Assembly: GCF_001429065.1 (NCBI RefSeq)
Contig: NZ_LMIB01000001.1
Location: 1,718,172 to 1,782,171, forward strand
DNA length: 64,000 bases
Direction: 5' to 3'
Source of the DNA: Sphingomonas sp. Root710
GTDB taxonomy: Bacteria; Pseudomonadota; Alphaproteobacteria; Sphingomonadales; Sphingomonadaceae
Shown here: in pieces, positions 1 to 8,082 of the stretch
How the letters are laid out: each line of letters begins with the position of its first letter
Position numbering within the stretch: position 1 is the stretch's first letter
Position numbers and translations under genes: made by a program
The notes under the pieces: generated by a model
Told to the model about the DNA's origin: nothing
The model's database searches: none
The model's input: only the letters and a program-made list of their open reading frames with translations

Positions 1-827
1 GCCGCGACTCTCCGCCTGGCGGTGGCAATCAGATAGGCGCCGCCGAGGATCATCGGCACCGTCAGCGTCTGTCCCATGGTCAGCCCCCAGCTGAGCGTGC
101 CCAGTTGCTGATCGGGCTCACGGAAATATTCGACGAAGAAGCGGCTGAGCCCATAGCCGAGCAGGAAGATGCCGACGAGCTTACCCGGCTGGTTGCGCGC
201 GTCGGTCCGCCAGAAGAAGAAGGCCAGGACCAGTCCGAGCAGCAGGCCTTCGAGCCCGGCTTCGTATAGCTGGCTCGGATGGCGCGGGTCGCCGCCGGGC
301 GCGTTGGGAAAGATGATCGCCCAGGGAACGTCGGTGGGGCGGCCCCACAGCTCGCCGTTCACGAAATTGGCGATGCGCCCGAAGAACAGGCCAAACGGCA
401 CGCAACAGGCGATATAGTCATGGATACGTAGCCAATTGAGGCCATATTTCCGCGCCATATAGAGGATGCCGAGCGAGACCCCGGCCGCGCCGCCGTGGAA
501 CGACATGCCGCCCTGCCACAGCTTCAATATATCGATCGGATTGCGGAGGATGTCGGGCTGGTAGAAGAGGACATAGGCGAGCCGCCCGCCGACAAGAATG
601 CCGATCGTCGCGTAGAATACGAAATCGTCGGCATGGCGCCGCGCCATCGGCGCGTTGGGCTGCGCGATCAGGCGCGTCAGATAATACCAGCCGAGCAGGA
701 TCCCGGCGATATAGGCCAGCGAATACCAGTGGATCTGAAGAAGGCCGAGATCGAGCGCGATCGGATCGAGGTGTAGATCGTCGAAATGAAGCGCGGAGGC
801 CGCATTGGCCAGGACGGGCAGGTGCAA
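1..827 (-). CDS. lgt: Prolipoprotein diacylglyceryl transferase, 3' end cut by window edge
   Basis: Transfers diacylglyceryl from phosphatidylglycerol to the lipobox cysteine of prolipoproteins in the inner membrane. About 275 codons are visible, close to full length for the family. The translation shows several hydrophobic segments, the HGGAAG loop, and the family signature [20 protein letters not shown] holding the conserved Arg, Asn and Gly. I chose a TTG start at 827 because GGGGAA lies a few bases upstream and the protein then begins like relatives. An in-frame ATG at 860 adds 11 residues but has no ribosome site. The C-terminus lies outside the window. Confidence 0.9.
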   Translation of the reverse strand, partial: MHLPVLANAASALHFDDLHLDPIALDLGLLQIHWYSLAYIAGILLGWYYLTRLIAQPNAPMARRHADDFVFYATIGILVGGRLAYVLFYQPDILRNPIDILKLWQGGMSFHGGAAGVSLGILYMARKYGLNWLRIHDYIACCVPFGLFFGRIANFVNGELWGRPTDVPWAIIFPNAPGGDPRHPSQLYEAGLEGLLLGLVLAFFFWRTDARNQPGKLVGIFLLGYGLSRFFVEYFREPDQQLGTLSWGLTMGQTLTVPMILGGAYLIATARRRVA

Positions 828-891
828 GGGCGTTCCCCGGAAACAGACTGCGCCTGCCATAGCCGGGGGATGGGGCAAGAGGAAGGGTAGA

Positions 892-1308
892 TCAGCCCGG
901 GCCCATCCGCAGCCGGAGCCGGTTCCAGCCGTCCGCCGACCGGTAGTCGATGATCTCCGCCCAGGCGCGGACCAGATCGAGCCCGGCGCCGCCGCCGCGT
1001 TCGGGGATCACCTCGCCGGGCGCGGCTTCGCGCAGGTCGAACGGCGCGCCGGTGTCGGCCAGCACGATCTCGATGGCCTCGCCGTCCAGCGCCAGGCTCA
1101 GTTCGATGTCGCCAGCCGCATCGACGCCGCCATGTTCGACGAGGTTGAGAACCAGCTCTTCGACGATGATTGCCAGCCGCGCCGCCCGGTCGATATGCAG
1201 CGTATGATCGAGCCCGAAGGCGCGCGTCGCCGCCAAAGCGGCTTCGATCGCCTCCGCTCCGTTGCAGCGGACCGTCACCGACGGCGATTTGGAGTCGCGA
1301 GCGCTCAT
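892..1308 (-). CDS. RsbW-like anti-sigma regulatory kinase (HATPase_c)
   Basis: A 138-residue single-domain GHKL ATPase of the anti-sigma / serine-kinase type. The N box is [12 protein letters not shown], the G1 box is DTGAPFDL and the G2 glycine loop is [12 protein letters not shown]. Family members phosphorylate a STAS antagonist or bind a sigma factor or other target. The STAS protein (5378-5716) and a SpoIIE-type phosphatase (2370-4415) are on the same strand upstream, which supports a partner-switching circuit. The gene is separated from them by the oppositely oriented fecR/ompA pair, so it has its own promoter. Its 5' end overlaps the upstream region of the divergent FecR gene. The target is not visible here. 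Confidence 0.85.
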   Translation of the reverse strand: MSARDSKSPSVTVRCNGAEAIEAALAATRAFGLDHTLHIDRAARLAIIVEELVLNLVEHGGVDAAGDIELSLALDGEAIEIVLADTGAPFDLREAAPGEVIPERGGGAGLDLVRAWAEIIDYRSADGWNRLRLRMGPG

Positions 1309-1342
1309 AATTGCGCTATGTCATGCCTTACTGGTCATGGGG

Positions 1343-1786
1343 ATGGCGAGAATCATGCGCAGGATTATTTTGATCGCGTCGGGGCTTGCGGTGCTCGCCC
1401 AACCCGCCTGGGCGGAGATCGGCCGCGTCAAGCGGATCATGGGCGTTGCAACGGTCGAGCGGGGCAGCGCAAAGCTGAAGCCCGCGCCCGGTTTTCAGCT
1501 GCAGCCCGGCGATACGCTGGTGACCGGCAAGGACGGGCAGATGAGCCTGTCCTTCATCGACGACACGCGCTTCTCGGTCGGGCCGAACAGCCGCATCTCG
1601 GTCGATCAGTTCGACTATAACCGCACCACCCAGGCCGGCAGTTTCGTCACCCGCGTCAACCGGGGTTCGCTCGCGGTGGTCTCGGGGCAGATCGCGAAGT
1701 CGAAGCAGGATGCGATGAAGGTGCGCACGCCGACCTCGCTGCTGGGCGTGCGGGGCACGCGCTTCATCGTCGAGGTGCCAAAATGA
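1343..1786 (+). CDS. FecR-domain periplasmic protein
   Basis: About 147 residues with an N-terminal signal peptide (MRRIILIASGLAVLAQPAWA near the start). A FecR-like domain follows: the VERGSAKLKPAPGFQLQPGD segment, then the typical SVGPNSRISVDQF stretch, ending in VRTPTSLLGVRGTRF. No FecR-type N-terminal cytoplasmic anti-sigma region is present, so this is the stand-alone periplasmic form, not a TonB-linked FecR. Starts at 1343 and 1355 both give a signal peptide; 1343 was taken. The stop overlaps the next start as ATGA, so it is coupled to the OmpA lipoprotein. FecR and CHASE2 proteins often occur together, which fits the neighbour at 2370-4415. Confidence 0.8.
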   Translation: MARIMRRIILIASGLAVLAQPAWAEIGRVKRIMGVATVERGSAKLKPAPGFQLQPGDTLVTGKDGQMSLSFIDDTRFSVGPNSRISVDQFDYNRTTQAGSFVTRVNRGSLAVVSGQIAKSKQDAMKVRTPTSLLGVRGTRFIVEVPK

Positions 1787-2373
1787 GCCGCCGCCTGATT
1801 CCGCCGCTCGCGCTCGCGGCACTGTTGAGCGGCTGCGCGACGCCGTCGCTCACCCTGCTGCCGAGCGAGGAAGGCAAGCAGGGCGCGGTCGCGGTGATCG
1901 AGGAGAATGGCAAGCCGGCCGAGGTCGTCGTCAGCGAACTGAACAGCCGCACCAACCTTGCAGGCAAGCCGCACACCAAGGCGATCGACCCGTCGAAGCT
2001 GAGCGCTCAACAGCGAGCGCTGATCGAGGCGTTGCCGCCACGCCCGGTCCGTCTGACCCTCTATTTCAAGGAAGGCACCACCGAGCTCACCCCGGACTCG
2101 CGGCCGGGGCTCGACTTTCTCAAGAAGGAAATCGCCGGCCGGCCCGGCGCGGAGGTACAGGTGACCGGCTATACCGATACGGTCGGCAGCGACGAGGACA
2201 ATGACCGGCTGTCGCAGCGCCGCGCGGAAGACGTTCTCGCGGCGCTGGCCGAGCAGGGGATCGAGCGCGACATGATGAGCGCGGTCGGGCGCGGCGAGCG
2301 CGAATTGCGCGAGCAGACCGGGGATGGCGTGCCGAACCCGGCAAATCGCCGTGTCGTGGTGATCGTCCGCTAA
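1783..2373 (+). CDS. OmpA-family lipoprotein
   Basis: A 196-residue envelope protein. A lipoprotein signal ends in LSGC at Cys18. Residues about 90-196 form an OmpA-like peptidoglycan-binding domain (LYFKEGTTELTPDS, then VTGYTDTVGSDEDNDRLSQR, then NRRVVVIV). It would anchor an outer-membrane lipoprotein to the cell wall. The start overlaps the fecR stop by four bases. The stop overlaps the stop of the convergent CHASE2 phosphatase by four bases, leaving no room for a terminator. Its place between components of the partner-switch locus suggests a role in sensing the envelope; that role is inference. Confidence 0.85.
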   Translation: MSRRLIPPLALAALLSGCATPSLTLLPSEEGKQGAVAVIEENGKPAEVVVSELNSRTNLAGKPHTKAIDPSKLSAQQRALIEALPPRPVRLTLYFKEGTTELTPDSRPGLDFLKKEIAGRPGAEVQVTGYTDTVGSDEDNDRLSQRRAEDVLAALAEQGIERDMMSAVGRGERELREQTGDGVPNPANRRVVVIVR

Positions 2374-4415
2374 CCCAGATAGCGGACCGCCATCACCGTC
2401 AGGTCGTCGGTCGGATCGGTCCCATCCTCGAACGCGCGCACCGCATCGCGGACCGACTCGATCATCGCGGTCGCGCTGTTGCGGCCCTCCAGCGCGGCAA
2501 GCAGCCGTTCATGACCGAACAGCGCGTCGGCCCCGTTCAGCGCTTCGCTGACTCCATCGGAGATCAGCACCAGCGTTTCGCCGGGGGCGAGCTTCATCGG
2601 CTCGTCGGGATAGGGGAAATCGACGATGCAGAAGGGCGGACCGCCGTCGAGCTTGTGAATCGCGATCGTGCCGTCGGTGCGGACATGGAGCGGGTCCTCA
2701 TGTCCCGCGCTCATCAGCACCAGGTCGCCGGTCGAGGCGTCGAGGATACCGACCAGCATCGTGACGTTCATCGACTCGCTGTTGTCGCGCATCAGCTCCT
2801 CATTGAGGATGAAGGCGGCGTCGGCGAGGCTCGGCGTTCCGCGCAGTACGACGCTCTTCGCCAGCGCCTTCGACAGCGCCATGAACAGCGCGGCGGGCAC
2901 CCCCTTCCCCGTCACGTCACCGACCAGGAAGGCGATGCGATCGGCATCGAGGCGGATCACGTCATAGAGGTCGCCGCCGATCGATCTGGCGGGTTCGAGC
3001 AGCGCGTCGACATCGATGCGCGGATCGATGCGGGCAAGGTCGGCGCGCGGCGGCAGCATGCCGAGCTGGATCGTGCGTGCCGCCTGAAGCTCGCCCTCGG
3101 TCGCCGCCGCGGCGATGCGTTCGCGCACCAGCGTCTCGCGCAGCCGCTCACGCTCGCGCCGTGCCTCGACGAACATCCCGCCCGCGACACCCGCCGCCGT
3201 CACTCCGCCGAGCAGCAGCGGCCGCAGCGGATCGATCAGCCATGACAGGCCAGCGAAGGCGAACCACGCCCCGGCCGGAACGGTGACCGCGATCATGGCG
3301 GGGGCAAGCAGCCACAGTCGCCGCCTGCCGGGCGCGAGCAGCAGCACAAGCAGCGCCAATAGCAGCCCCAAGCTCCATTCGGCGGGGGCAGCCCAGCGCG
3401 GCCGTTCGAGCCAGCCGCCGCGCAGGATCGCATCGAGCGCCTGCGCCTGGACGAGCGGGCCATAATATTCGGCCGCGAGCGGGGTCGCGACGATGTCGGC
3501 GGTGCCCTCGGCGGCGAGACCGACCAGCACGATCTGTCCGGCGAAGGCGTCGGCGGGGAAGCCCTGCCGCAGCACATCGGCGGCGGAGCTGATCGCCTCG
3601 GGCGGGAAATGGCCGAAGTGGAGCAGCAGCCGTCCTTCATCATCGACCGGAACGCGCCGCTCGCCGATCGCGATGCTGCCAGGCCCGGCGGTGATCGCGG
3701 TTGCGTCGAGCCCGATCCGCGCCAGTTCGAGCGACAGACCGGGCATCGGCCGTCCGCCGACCTTCATCAGCGTCGGCACGCGCCGGACGACGCCGTCGCT
3801 GTCGGGGCGGCCGTTGAGCAGGCCATGGCCGAGCGCGGCCTGTTCGAGATCGGGGATATTGGCGATCACGCGCGGCTCGGCGGGAAGCGCGGGCGGCAAC
3901 GCGCCTTTGACCTCTGCGTCGACGAACAACTGGCCGGGGTCGCTCCCGCCCGCGGCGACGCCCGCGCGCCCGAGCACGACCGGCGCGCGGCCGATCACCT
4001 GTCCCCACAGCCGGTCCATCGGCGGAAGCGCCTGCACCTCGGCAGCGGCAGCCAGGCTGAGCTCAGGATAGAGCGCCGCGAAGATGTCGGGGCGAACGCG
4101 ATCGGGTTCGGGGAAGAGCATGTCGAAGCCGATCGCCTTCGGGTGGCGCGCGGCGATCTCCTCGGTCAGCCGCGCCATATGATAGCGCGGCCAGGGCCAG
4201 GGGCCGACCGCCGCCAGCCCGTCGCCATCGATCAGCACGACATGGACCTTCGTGCCTGACATGTCGCGCGGGGCGGTCCGCTGCCACAGGTCGAACAGCG
4301 GGCGGCGCATCGCCTCTCCGCCCCAGGCGCTGAGCAGCGATGCGAGCAGCAGGCCCGCAACCCCGGCGAGCCAGATGCGATGGTGACGTTTAAAGGCGGA
4401 CTTCAAGGCCGTCAT
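2370..4415 (-). CDS. CHASE2-domain membrane phosphatase with SpoIIE/PP2C domain
   Basis: A 681-residue sensor phosphatase. A transmembrane helix (about 14-31) leads into a periplasmic CHASE2 domain (about 35-330, with HVVLIDGDGL and IGFDMLFPEPDR). Three further helices lie at about 345-415. A short linker coil (RRERERLRETLVRERIAA) leads to a PP2C domain from about 450 with GGDLYD, GDVTGKGVPAAL, SDGVSEA and the terminal TDDLTV metal-site motifs. Proteins of this type dephosphorylate a STAS antagonist, here probably the product of 5378-5716. The start lies 26 bases inside the end of the preceding metallo-hydrolase gene, so the two are translationally coupled. Confidence 0.9.
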   Translation of the reverse strand: MTALKSAFKRHHRIWLAGVAGLLLASLLSAWGGEAMRRPLFDLWQRTAPRDMSGTKVHVVLIDGDGLAAVGPWPWPRYHMARLTEEIAARHPKAIGFDMLFPEPDRVRPDIFAALYPELSLAAAAEVQALPPMDRLWGQVIGRAPVVLGRAGVAAGGSDPGQLFVDAEVKGALPPALPAEPRVIANIPDLEQAALGHGLLNGRPDSDGVVRRVPTLMKVGGRPMPGLSLELARIGLDATAITAGPGSIAIGERRVPVDDEGRLLLHFGHFPPEAISSAADVLRQGFPADAFAGQIVLVGLAAEGTADIVATPLAAEYYGPLVQAQALDAILRGGWLERPRWAAPAEWSLGLLLALLVLLLAPGRRRLWLLAPAMIAVTVPAGAWFAFAGLSWLIDPLRPLLLGGVTAAGVAGGMFVEARRERERLRETLVRERIAAAATEGELQAARTIQLGMLPPRADLARIDPRIDVDALLEPARSIGGDLYDVIRLDADRIAFLVGDVTGKGVPAALFMALSKALAKSVVLRGTPSLADAAFILNEELMRDNSESMNVTMLVGILDASTGDLVLMSAGHEDPLHVRTDGTIAIHKLDGGPPFCIVDFPYPDEPMKLAPGETLVLISDGVSEALNGADALFGHERLLAALEGRNSATAMIESVRDAVRAFEDGTDPTDDLTVMAVRYLG

Positions 4416-5355
4416 AGGCGCACAGCACCTCGAGCGGCTGCTCGCGCCGGGTCAGCTCCTCATAGCGGATGCTTTCCCTGTGCATCCGCTGGATGTCGTC
4501 GTCGCTGTAGACGGGTTCGTGATGGAACAGCGCCAGCCGCTTCGCGCCAGCCTCGTGACAGATATCGATCGCGACGATGTTCGAGCTGTGCCCCCAGTCC
4601 TCCTTCATCGAGACCGCATCGGCGAGCGAATACATAGTGTCGCAGATCACCAGATCGGCATCGCGGAAGAAGGCCGCGACTTCGACCTCGCCCTCCATGC
4701 TGTCGATCTTGTGCTCGCTGTCAGTCGAGAAGATCGCGGTCTTCCCGGCGGTATCGGTGAAGCGATAGCCGTAGCTTTTGTGGCTGTGATGCTGCTCCAT
4801 CACCTGAACATCGACCCCGCCGATATGATAGGTCTTGCCCGGCGTGAGCATGACGAACTCGATCTTGGCGCGCAGCCAATCGAAGGCGACCGGGAAGCTG
4901 ATCTCCTCCTGCTGCCGCCGGAACGCCTTCTCCGCATCGGCATGGCCTGAATGGATGACGATCCGGGTATTGGGATCGAAGGCCGGTCCGAAGAAGGGGA
5001 AACCGCTGATATGATCCCAGTGAAGGTGGGACATGAAGACGTTGAAGACCCGTTTATGGCCTTGAAGGATGCGACCGAAGGCATTGATCCCGAACTCGCG
5101 CGCGCCGGTGCCGAAATCGCACAGGATGAAGGATCCGTCGCCTTGCGCTTCGATCTCGACGCAGGTGGTGGCCCCGCCATAGGTGCCGCCCGTCGCGAAA
5201 TCGAGTTCGCCCTCGACAAAGGCAGCCGCCTCATTCTCGTCGGCAAAGCTGCGCCCGCCCGCTGCAACCAGTGCGCGGGCGATCTTGCCCTTTATCGACT
5301 GAGCGGTCGGGGCCACCGCCAGCGATCCGCGCGTTCCCCAAAACCTGACGAGCAT
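4390..5355 (-). CDS. Metallo-beta-lactamase-fold hydrolase
   Basis: A 321-residue cytoplasmic protein with the MBL-fold start MLVRFWGTRGS and the metal-binding motif SHLHWDH. Further candidate ligands are D in FSTDSEHK and the C-terminal histidines in LFHHEPVYSDDD. The fold covers phosphodiesterases, ribonucleases and lactonases; the WGTRGS type is closest to cyclic-nucleotide or tRNase Z-like phosphodiesterases, but the substrate cannot be assigned. AGGGGA sits at a good distance from the ATG. It lies 22 bases after the STAS gene and overlaps the CHASE2-phosphatase gene, so it is an integral member of the signalling operon. Confidence 0.85.
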   Translation of the reverse strand: MLVRFWGTRGSLAVAPTAQSIKGKIARALVAAGGRSFADENEAAAFVEGELDFATGGTYGGATTCVEIEAQGDGSFILCDFGTGAREFGINAFGRILQGHKRVFNVFMSHLHWDHISGFPFFGPAFDPNTRIVIHSGHADAEKAFRRQQEEISFPVAFDWLRAKIEFVMLTPGKTYHIGGVDVQVMEQHHSHKSYGYRFTDTAGKTAIFSTDSEHKIDSMEGEVEVAAFFRDADLVICDTMYSLADAVSMKEDWGHSSNIVAIDICHEAGAKRLALFHHEPVYSDDDIQRMHRESIRYEELTRREQPLEVLCAYDGLEVRL

Positions 5356-5377
5356 GCGATATCCCCTGAAATGATTG

Positions 5378-5716
5378 TCAGGCGGCTAGCGCGCCATCGA
5401 CTGTATCGGTCACGCCGAAAAGCTTGTCGTAGCGGCTGATCGCCAGGATCTCGCGCACTATATCGTTCGGCGCGGCAAGCACTATCCGAACGCGAAGCCC
5501 ATCAGCCTTGCGCTTGGCCAGGGTCAGTGCGCGCAGGCCGCGCGACGACATATAGGAGATGCCCGAACAATCGACGACCAGCTTCGCCGATGCCGCGCCG
5601 GCGCGGCCGACCGCCTCTTCCAGCTTCGTGCCGAAATCCTGTGCGCTGCTCTCGTCGATCTTGCCTTTCGGCAGCCCTACAATGGCCCCATCGCGTGCGT
5701 TTTCTGTCCAATCCAT
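5378..5716 (-). CDS. STAS-domain anti-sigma factor antagonist
   Basis: A 112-residue single STAS domain. The motif DCSGISYMSSRGLRAL corresponds to the phosphorylatable-serine loop of SpoIIAA/RsbV, with Ser57 or Ser58 the likely phosphorylation site. Start 5716 was chosen because GAGGGGGAG lies just upstream. It is the first gene of the minus-strand operon STAS - metallo-hydrolase - CHASE2 phosphatase. Expected role: phosphorylated by the RsbW-like kinase (892-1308), dephosphorylated by the SpoIIE domain (2370-4415), and in the dephosphorylated state sequestering the kinase or binding another target. Confidence 0.9.
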   Translation of the reverse strand: MDWTENARDGAIVGLPKGKIDESSAQDFGTKLEEAVGRAGAASAKLVVDCSGISYMSSRGLRALTLAKRKADGLRVRIVLAAPNDIVREILAISRYDKLFGVTDTVDGALAA

Positions 5717-5778
5717 GCGGACACTCCCCCTCGTCACGGCCATGCTAACCTGCTTTGCCGCAACAGGGAATGTGGCAA

Positions 5779-6477
5779 TTACAGATCGAGCCGATCGAGC
5801 CAGTCGGACATCAGCCGCCGTCCCGCCGCGACGGCGGTGACGCCATGATCGTCGTTCTGCGCGCGCAGATCGGCGACGCTGGTGCCCGCCGCCTCGATAT
5901 AGGGCTCATCCTTCAGCCAGACGTCGAAGCGCGGATCCTCGCCCATTTCGGGATGGCATTGCAGCGCGAGGATGTTGTTGCCGCGCCGGAAGGCCTGATG
6001 CGCATAATGGCCGGTCGAGGCCAGCAGTTCGGTGCCTTCAGGCAGATCGAAGGTATCGCCATGCCAGTGCAGCACCGGCACATCCTCGATATGGCGCAGC
6101 GGCGATCCATAGCCGGCGGGCGTGATCGAGACCGGCGCATAGCCGACCTCCTTGACCGGCCCCGGATAGACCCGCGCGCCCATCGCGGCGGCGATCATCT
6201 GGCTGCCAAGGCAGACCCCGATCGTCGGCCGGTCGAGCATGATCCGCCGCGCCAGCCGCACGATCTCACATGCGATCCAGGGATGACGGTCGGTCTCATA
6301 GACCCCCATCGGCCCGCCCATCATCACCACCAGATCGGGCGCGTCGAAATCGATATCGGGAAAGGCCGGATCGGTGACGTCGATCCGGTCGATCTCATAG
6401 CCCGCCGCTTCGACGGGGGCGCGGAAACCGGCAATGCCTTCATAGGGGGTGTGGCGGATGATCAGCGCGGTCTTCAT
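5779..6477 (-). CDS. Class I glutamine amidotransferase-like protein
   Basis: A 232-residue free-standing GATase1 domain related to the amidotransferase part of GMP synthase. The nucleophile elbow is GVCLGSQ, with the catalytic Cys. The oxyanion region is MMGGPMGVYE, and the His-Glu pair sits in LQCHPEMG. No synthetase domain is attached, so it belongs to the stand-alone group (gamma-glutamyl hydrolase or YfeJ-like), whose physiological substrates are mostly unknown. It is the first gene upstream of the STAS operon on the same strand, 62 bases away, and has no obvious functional link with it. Confidence 0.85.
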   Translation of the reverse strand: MKTALIIRHTPYEGIAGFRAPVEAAGYEIDRIDVTDPAFPDIDFDAPDLVVMMGGPMGVYETDRHPWIACEIVRLARRIMLDRPTIGVCLGSQMIAAAMGARVYPGPVKEVGYAPVSITPAGYGSPLRHIEDVPVLHWHGDTFDLPEGTELLASTGHYAHQAFRRGNNILALQCHPEMGEDPRFDVWLKDEPYIEAAGTSVADLRAQNDDHGVTAVAAGRRLMSDWLDRLDL

Positions 6478-6563
6478 GGCGCAAGACTAGCCACAAAACG
6501 CCGGAAACCAAGGCCAGAGCTTCTTGAATGGCTCCAAGTTAAACTCTATTCGCTGGGTAGAGA

Positions 6564-7967
6564 TCAGTCCCCCGTCAAAATCCGGTCGACGAGCTGCTTC
6601 ACCGTCGGCACGAACCCGTTCGAATAGAAGGGGTCCTGCTTGAACTTATAGGCCGCGTGGCCGGCGAACATCAGGTTCTCGTCGATCGGGCCGCCATGGG
6701 CGATGTCCTGCAGCGTCTTCTGGATGCAGAAGCTGCGCGGATCGGCGAGGCGGCCGGTGGAGTTGCCTTCGGTGTCCGCCCAGGACGAGAAGCCGCACTG
6801 GCTGAGGCAGCCCATGCAATCGGCCTGATCCTTGCGGATGATCTTCATCTCGTCGGTGGTGACGAAGACCAGCGTGTTGTCGGGCGTCTTCAGCGCGTTG
6901 GTGAAGCCCTGGCCATACCATTCGCGGGCGCGGTGCAGGTCGCCCAGCGTCACCCAGAAGCTCTTGCCCTTTACGCCGACATCAAGCTGATATTGATGGT
7001 CGCCTGCGGCCTCGCCCGAAAAGGCGATCTGACGTTCGGACCGCGCTTCGAGGTTGCGCAGGAAGGGATTGCGGACCGCCGACGAATAGAAGCCGGTCGG
7101 CGAGAAGCGGTGGAGCAGCACGTCGCCCGGCTCCAGCTTGGTTAGATGGTCTTTCCATCCCTGCGGGATCGGGCTTTCCTGGGTCAGCAACGGGCGGGTG
7201 CCGAACTGGAAGGCGATCTGGCCGAGCTCGGGATTGTCGATCCAGTCGTTCCAGTCGCGCAGATACCAGACGCCGCCGGCCATGATGATCGGCACATCGT
7301 CCGAAATGCCGCCGCTGCGCATCGTCTCGCGCAGCGCCTTGACGCGCGGATAGGGATCCTGCGGCGCCTTGGGATCTTCGGCGTTGGACAGGCCGTTATG
7401 GCCGCCCGCGAGCCAGGGATCCTCATAGACCACCCCTGCCAGCCATTCGGCGGCCTTGGAATAAGCGCGCTTCCACAGCGCGCTGAAGGCGCGGCCCGAC
7501 GACACGATCGGCAGATAGTTGACGCCGTAGGACGCCGCGATCTCGCTGAGCTTGTAGGGCATGCCCGCGCCGCAGGTGACGCCGGCGACCATGCCGCGGG
7601 TCCGTTCCAGCACGCCGTGCAGGATGCGCTGGGCCCCGCCCATTTCCCACAGCACGTTGATGTTGATCGCGCCCTTGCCGCCCGCGATCTCGAAGGCGCG
7701 CTTCACCTGTTCGACCGCGCCGTCGATCGCATAGGCGATGAGTTCCTCATGCCGTTCGCGGCGGGTGAGCGCGTTGTAGATCTGCGGGATGATCTTGCCG
7801 TCGGGATCGTAGCTGTCGGCATTCACAGCCGACACGGTGCCGATGCCGCCCGCCGCCGCCCACGCGCCGGAACTGGCGTGGTTCGTGGCCGAGACGCCCT
7901 TACCGCCTTCGATCAGGGGCCACACTTCGCGCCCGCCATAGACGATAGGCCGCAAACCCTTGAACAA
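6564..7967 (-). CDS. Nitronate monooxygenase-family flavoprotein with C-terminal cysteine motif
   Basis: A 467-residue 2-nitropropane dioxygenase/nitronate monooxygenase-type TIM barrel. FMN-site features include VTCGAGMP, IIMAGGVWY and IAFQFGTRPLLTQES. The start is a TTG at 7967: GGAGG stands six bases upstream and the upstream in-frame extension has no ribosome site. This gives the usual N-terminus LFKGLRPIVYGGREVWP. The enzyme is longer than the classical family (about 320-350) because of a C-terminal extension with Cys384-x2-Cys387-x3-Cys391 and Cys414. The substrate is unknown. Confidence 0.85.
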   Translation of the reverse strand: MFKGLRPIVYGGREVWPLIEGGKGVSATNHASSGAWAAAGGIGTVSAVNADSYDPDGKIIPQIYNALTRRERHEELIAYAIDGAVEQVKRAFEIAGGKGAININVLWEMGGAQRILHGVLERTRGMVAGVTCGAGMPYKLSEIAASYGVNYLPIVSSGRAFSALWKRAYSKAAEWLAGVVYEDPWLAGGHNGLSNAEDPKAPQDPYPRVKALRETMRSGGISDDVPIIMAGGVWYLRDWNDWIDNPELGQIAFQFGTRPLLTQESPIPQGWKDHLTKLEPGDVLLHRFSPTGFYSSAVRNPFLRNLEARSERQIAFSGEAAGDHQYQLDVGVKGKSFWVTLGDLHRAREWYGQGFTNALKTPDNTLVFVTTDEMKIIRKDQADCMGCLSQCGFSSWADTEGNSTGRLADPRSFCIQKTLQDIAHGGPIDENLMFAGHAAYKFKQDPFYSNGFVPTVKQLVDRILTGD

Positions 7968-8082
7968 CGAGACCTCCAAACACGCGCGAGCGACGCCGCA
8001 GAATCCGGGCCCTATAAGGCGAAGCGCCATAAAATGCGCGCAAAATCTCCGCGCCCGGATCTTTATGAGACATGTTACCGTC

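Noticed and set aside
805-1620. 271-codon plus-strand frame over the lgt/kinase boundary
   Set aside because: It covers the antisense of the RsbW-like kinase gene and the start of the fecR gene in another frame; no domain.
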